Source: Artemia franciscana
Taxonomy: Eukaryota > Arthropoda > Branchiopoda > Anostraca > Artemiidae
Assembly (NCBI RefSeq): GCF_032884065.1
Contig: NC_088866.1
Span: forward strand, 30,932,566-30,996,565
Length of the DNA stretch: 64,000 bases
Direction of reading: 5' to 3'
In this document: one piece after another, positions 59,875 through 64,000 of the stretch
How the letters are laid out: each line of letters begins with the position of its first letter
Position numbering within the stretch: position 1 is the first letter of the stretch
Program-made: the position numbers and the translations under genes
Notes under the pieces: model-generated
Seen by the model: the letters and a program-made list of their open reading frames with translations, nothing else
What the model was told of the DNA's origin: nothing
Database searches by the model: none

Positions 59875-60680
59875 TTAAAGTAAGAATGTTTAGAAAAAAA
59901 AGCTAAGAAAACTAAAAAAGCTAAAAAACTAAAAAAAGAAAAAACTAAAAAAGAAAAAATTAAAGCATGTTTGTTTTTTTGTATGTTTGAGGGTTTGTAT
60001 ATGACGTCTGAAAAATAAAGAAGAAAATGAAAACTAAAAAAGAAAAAAGGTAAAAAACTAAAAAGAAAAAAACAAAAAAACAAAAAAAAGCTAAAAAAAA
60101 GAAAAAAAGCTAAAAAAATAAAAAAAAGAAAAAAGGTAAAAAACTAAAAAAGGAAAAAAAATAAAAGAAGAAAAAACTAAAAAAAGTAAAAAACAGAAAA
60201 AAACAAAAAAAAACTAAAAAAGACAAAAACTAAAAAAAGAAAAACTAAAAAACAAAAAAAAAAAACTATAAAAAAAGAAAAAACTAAAAAGAGAAAAGCT
60301 AAAACAAAAACTAAAAAAGCTACAAAACTAAAAAATAGAAAAAACAAAAAAAGAAAAAAATTAAGCAATGTTTGTTTTTTTGTGTTTGAGGGTTTGCAAA
60401 TGACGTCTGAAAAATAAAGAAGAAAATGAAAACTAAAAAAGAAAAAAGTTAAAAAAACTAAAAAAAAAATAAAAAAGGTAAAAAACTAAAAAGAAAAAAG
60501 GTACAAAACTAAAAAAACGAAAAACTGAAAAAAAAGAAAAACTAAAAACAGAAAAAACTAAAAAAGAAAAAAACAAAAAAGAAAAACTAAAAAAACACAA
60601 AAGAAAAAAATAAGAAAGAAAAAACTAAAAAAGAAAAAAACTAAGAAAAGAAAAAACTTTCTTTTCTAGCCAACAGCTAG
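59875..60680 (+). mobile_element. Helitron-like A-rich non-autonomous element
   Basis: AAAAACT-type tract on the plus strand (59,890-60,655) interrupted twice by 'gtttgagggtttg(t/c)a(t/a)atgacgtc' (about 59,980-60,008 and 60,375-60,405), then 'ccaacagctag' with CTAG at 60,677-60,680 followed by T, matching the Helitron family's 3' end. The hairpins are missing and I cannot place a 5' end, so it is a degenerate member or a chance resemblance at the terminus. Confidence 0.5.
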
Positions 60681-60689
60681 TTAAAATAT

Positions 60690-61270
60690 ATGCAAATGTG
60701 CTCTTTACCGCAATTTAATGTCTTTTCATACTGACGTCTATTGAGAGAAATTTGATTAATATCGCAAGTCCAATTTCTAAAAACAATTTCTACTAAACCT
60801 CATAGTTTGTTTGAAGGTTTTTGATTTGTTGTAATCCCTTATCATAATATATACAAATATTTTTGCAATTACCAGTTTTTTGCTCTTTAAGCAATTTAAT
60901 GTAAACGTTTCAACTTTTTCGTGCATAAAAATCTTCAATTTTTCGAAATAACAATATATTCACTCTTGTGGTTTGGGGGGGAGAATAGAATGGTATAATT
61001 CAATGTAAACTTTTCCGTGCATAAAAATCTTCCAATTTTGTCAGTTTTTTTTGCTCTTTAAGAATAACGATATCTACTAAGCTTCGAACTTCTGGTTTTC
61101 TTTTTTAAGGTTTTTGAATTTTGTAATCCCTTGTCAAAATATATGCAAATACTTTTGCAATCGCAGTTTTTTGCTCTTTAAGCAATTCAATATAAACTTT
61201 TCCGTGCATAAGAATCTTCCAATTTTGCCAGTTTTCTTCGCTCTTTAAGCATTCTAATATAAACTTCTCT
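60690..61270. repeat. Diverged ~330-bp tandem repeat
   Basis: 'gttttttgctctttaagcaa', 'cttttccgtgcataa(a/g)aatct' and 'gttgtaatcccttatcataa / tttgtaatcccttgtcaaaa' recur at about 60,835, 60,885, 61,010, 61,125, 61,170 and 61,235. Non-coding. Confidence 0.6.
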
Positions 61271-61984
61271 ACAAACGGTGCATGGCAGGCTTCTAGATAT
61301 GGATTCTCATTGTCGCTTGTCTCCTAACCGTAAACAATTTGTTGTCTTTTCAAAAATATTTGAAAATATTTTTTATTATAAACTATTTGAAAAAACTTTA
61401 TATTATATGCGCTAAAGGTGTGAAATTCTTTCTTTCTTTCAATGGTATAGCAACATAACAATATGGGTTTTAATACCAAAATTAAGAAGATGAAAAAACA
61501 CTTGAGATTGGACTATTGAATCAGGTCCTGCTTGCAGTACTTGATGAAGAATCCGCGCTACAGAAGTACACGAATTAGACATGATTTTTGGTTTTTGAGC
61601 TTGATGTACCAAAATTATTTAGTTAGTTTTTTTTCAAATCCGCGATTGTATTATTTTGAAATATATCATAATATATGTTTGCTTGTAGAACTTCATCGAA
61701 AGTCCTAGTAAATCTTTTGACTGGCTTGCAAGTGTCATAATTTTATGTCTCTTGGATATGTACTTGAATTCTGGTGTCACCAATTACTTGGCATGGTGCG
61801 AGGCTCAGTGCTGCGACTCTGTAAGCTCACCCAGAGTCTTCAAAGCTTCAAATAAGTTGGGAAGCTAAAAAGGAAGGGTATGTGAAAGAACAGAATAGCT
61901 CGTACTCATTCCCTTATTGTAGTTCCTGCCTGAAGGGACAAGAAACGGAGATCAGCATCGCCTGAAAGGACTGCAAAGTCCATC
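61271..61984. other. Spacer, unrecognised
   Basis: No frame with a family signature. At 61,850-61,990 the minus strand is moderately open but I cannot assign it. Confidence 0.35.
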
Positions 61985-62940
61985 AACGCAGTCTTTAACC
62001 TTTTTTACCTTTAAGTATTTTCCTAGAAATTTAAGATTTTAGAATAAAAGTAAATAAAGTTGCAAAAACATACTCGGTGTAACTGACCTTGATGTTGTCC
62101 CAACAGCAATGATATAATATTCGATGGCTAGATCTGCTTGCTGGTCATCAAGTATGCCTGCATAATCAGAGACACATTGCACGGTTATCTGTATTCTAAA
62201 GGAAATGAGACAGTTTGATGCAAATTTTTGTACCCAATTGTTTCCACTTATTCTTTGCTTGGAACTGCGTGCACGACATTTAAAATCCTCGCTTATTTAT
62301 TTTGCTGTTGTTTGGCTGACAATTGAGAGATTCAACTACTCATAAACATGCTATTCTTATTTCTACAATAAATTAAACATCCTCATTTCTTTAATCAAGA
62401 TGACGTCCAAATGGGTGCATAGAGAAAACCGGGGAGTCTAAATGGGATAAATGCTGATCCAATACCGTATCCTTTACTTTTTTTAGCTTTACATATTTTC
62501 CTAGAAATATAAGGTTTTAAGTTAAAAGTAAATAAAGTTTCAAAAACACACCTGGCGGAACTACCTTGCTGTTCTCCAAATATCAATAGCATGATCTTTA
62601 GTGGCTAGGTCTGCTTGTTCATTACCAAGTATCCTCGCATGACCAGGAATATATTATGCGGGTAGCTGTGTTCTGGAAGAACTTAGGCATGTTCGATTCA
62701 AGTTTTGTGCCCAACTTTCCACTTATTCTTTACCTCAAACACTGTGTTCGATATTTGAAACCTTCACTTTTGTCTTGCTATTGTTTGGGTGACGCAAACA
62801 ATTTGTAAAATAATATTTTTATCTTGTATTTTATGTCTTTAACTCGCCCGCTATAACTTGAACCGCTCATATGTGTAGCCTATTTGTTTTTCTACAAAAT
62901 ATCAAATATTTTCATTTCCTTAATTAAGATGGCGTCTTTT
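61985..62940 (-). pseudogene. Old tandem duplicate with RNase H C-terminal relics
   Basis: Two diverged copies (about 61,985-62,410 and 62,465-62,940). On the minus strand the second reads 'PGHARILGNEQADLATKDHA' (near 62,605-62,660), the PGH..I.GNE.AD.LA signature at the end of a LINE-type RNase H domain. The first reads the decayed equivalent 'DYAGILDDQQADLA' (near 62,120-62,165). No complete RNase H or RT is left. Probably a LINE relic that duplicated in tandem before decaying. Confidence 0.55.
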
Positions 62941-64000
62941 AATCTTTACTGCCATCTTTTCATATTAATTAATTATTAACTCCAATAGAATGTTACCTTT
63001 ATTTTTATTGATAAAATCTATAAAAGTATTTTGTAACCAGAAGAAAAAATGTCTCTCGCTAGTAAGTATTACTGAATTTTTATGAGCAAAATGCTTAAAA
63101 GTTACTGAAGACTGACAGTTCTGAAAGAAGGGAATCTTTATAGTGGTTTGATCCTTCCTGAAGGCCAAAAAATGTTAGGCTAAGAACTTTTATTTGTGTA
63201 CTATACACAGTTCCATTACTGACATGGGAATAATGTGAAAATGGGTAAGGTTTATAGCCTTAATGAATCATTCATTTAGCTAAGAAATAAACTTACCTCT
63301 ATAGTCAGAATTGCATCCTGAATCCAAATTTATATAGGCCTACAAATGCAGGGTATATATTTGCACATTAGGGTGGGGAATGAGGGTAAAGTTCTAACTT
63401 ACTTATATAGTCAGAATTGCATCCTGAATCAAAATTTAACATTTATTTGTATCAAAAATTAATAGGCTGTCCTTACCTCCCTATTGTGCAAATATGTACC
63501 CTGAATTAGTGTATATAGGTGTGGAGATAGAGTTCATTTCCAACACAAATCTATGTTAAATTTGGGTGCAATAGTTTATTAACTTTTGGCTATCTTGGAA
63601 AGCGCTTAGGTTAGGAAAATGAAACTTTCAGGGATGGATCTAAAGGCTAAAGTATGTCCCAGGAAGGTATTTACAGTACCCACCTCCACTACCTCTCCCT
63701 TTAGAGGGTCCTAACCTTTGATTACCTTTAAAAATGTGTGTGTTTTAAAAGTGAAACCTTGCAAAATAAATCTTCTACTTAATTGAAGTACAACAAAATT
63801 GTTTTCATCTTCATAAATTTGTTCAATCCCATTTGTAAGGTTTTAAAGATATGCAAATATATTTCCTGAATTTTGAAAAAAAAAACATTGATATGGCTTG
63901 GAATTCTACTCAAATAACAGGAATTGCATTTTGAAAACTAAAGGTAGATAAAAAGCAACTGGTAACTGAAAATTAAGGTAAAATGTTGTCTTGTCAAAAT
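62941..64000. other. Spacer with small dispersed repeats
   Basis: 'tagtcagaattgcatcctga' occurs twice (about 63,302 and 63,410) as part of a ~105-bp diverged tandem unit. 63,590-63,720 ('gaaactttcagggatggatc', 'gtatgtcccaggaaggtatt') looks like another dispersed repeat. No gene seen. Confidence 0.45.

Overview
The window looks like intergenic or intronic DNA from an AT-rich animal genome, almost entirely made of transposable elements and their decay products. No convincing host gene is visible. The mix (I-clade and CR1/Jockey/RTE-like LINEs, a large metazoan-type Helitron family, a Polinton integrase relic, long TA and TC microsatellites, dispersed repeats with poly-G runs) points to an arthropod. 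A crustacean such as a brine shrimp (Artemia) is my best guess, because some dispersed repeats resemble ones I remember from that genus. That is memory, not a search result.

Layout. 0-3.8 kb: a non-coding dispersed repeat (R1), then two minus-strand LINE scraps. 3.8-7.2 kb: a degenerate LINE (endonuclease, RT) ending in a (TC)n tract. 8-13.7 kb: a nearly full-length I-clade LINE with a CCHC-knuckle ORF1 and an ORF2 holding endonuclease, RT and RNase H, interrupted by frameshifts. A nearly identical 5'-truncated copy lies at 16.6-18.1 kb, with another LINE fragment (15.5-16.5, minus) between them. 18.7-19.4 kb: RT C-terminus of a third LINE type. 19.9-24.8 kb: an old ~250-bp tandem array whose orientation switches twice. 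25-27.8 kb: a Polinton integrase fossil beside a ~290-bp array with poly-G runs.

30-53.3 kb is the heart of the window: a ~23-kb nest of Helitron rolling-circle transposons on both strands. One copy (41,827-47,567) has both ends and a 1371-aa open Rep-helicase frame, with the HUH motif, a YxxKY tyrosine pair and all SF1 helicase motifs. Its 5' end carries five TGACGTCA palindromes and two TATA boxes just ahead of an ATG. Its 3' end carries two consecutive hairpin-plus-CTAG terminators, each with the GCGAAGC mini-hairpin core. Around it sit about a dozen non-autonomous derivatives. Most keep the same parts in the same order: 5' end, CRE sites, an A-rich AAAAACT tract, a 27-bp minisatellite, the last ~65 codons of the helicase and the twin hairpins. 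One has picked up a tRNA-like sequence. A 100-N assembly gap lies in this nest, and the sequence right after it may be a false duplicate.

54-64 kb: more R1 repeat, then a minus-strand 404-aa ORF encoding a complete RNase H catalytic set flanked by charged, coiled-coil-like segments with no RT. It is tandemly duplicated (839-bp shift) and preceded by a long hairpin. A Helitron-like A-rich element and old tandem repeats with RNase H relics follow. The best candidates for something new are the RNase H/coiled-coil ORF and the Helitron family's twin terminators and CRE-rich promoter.
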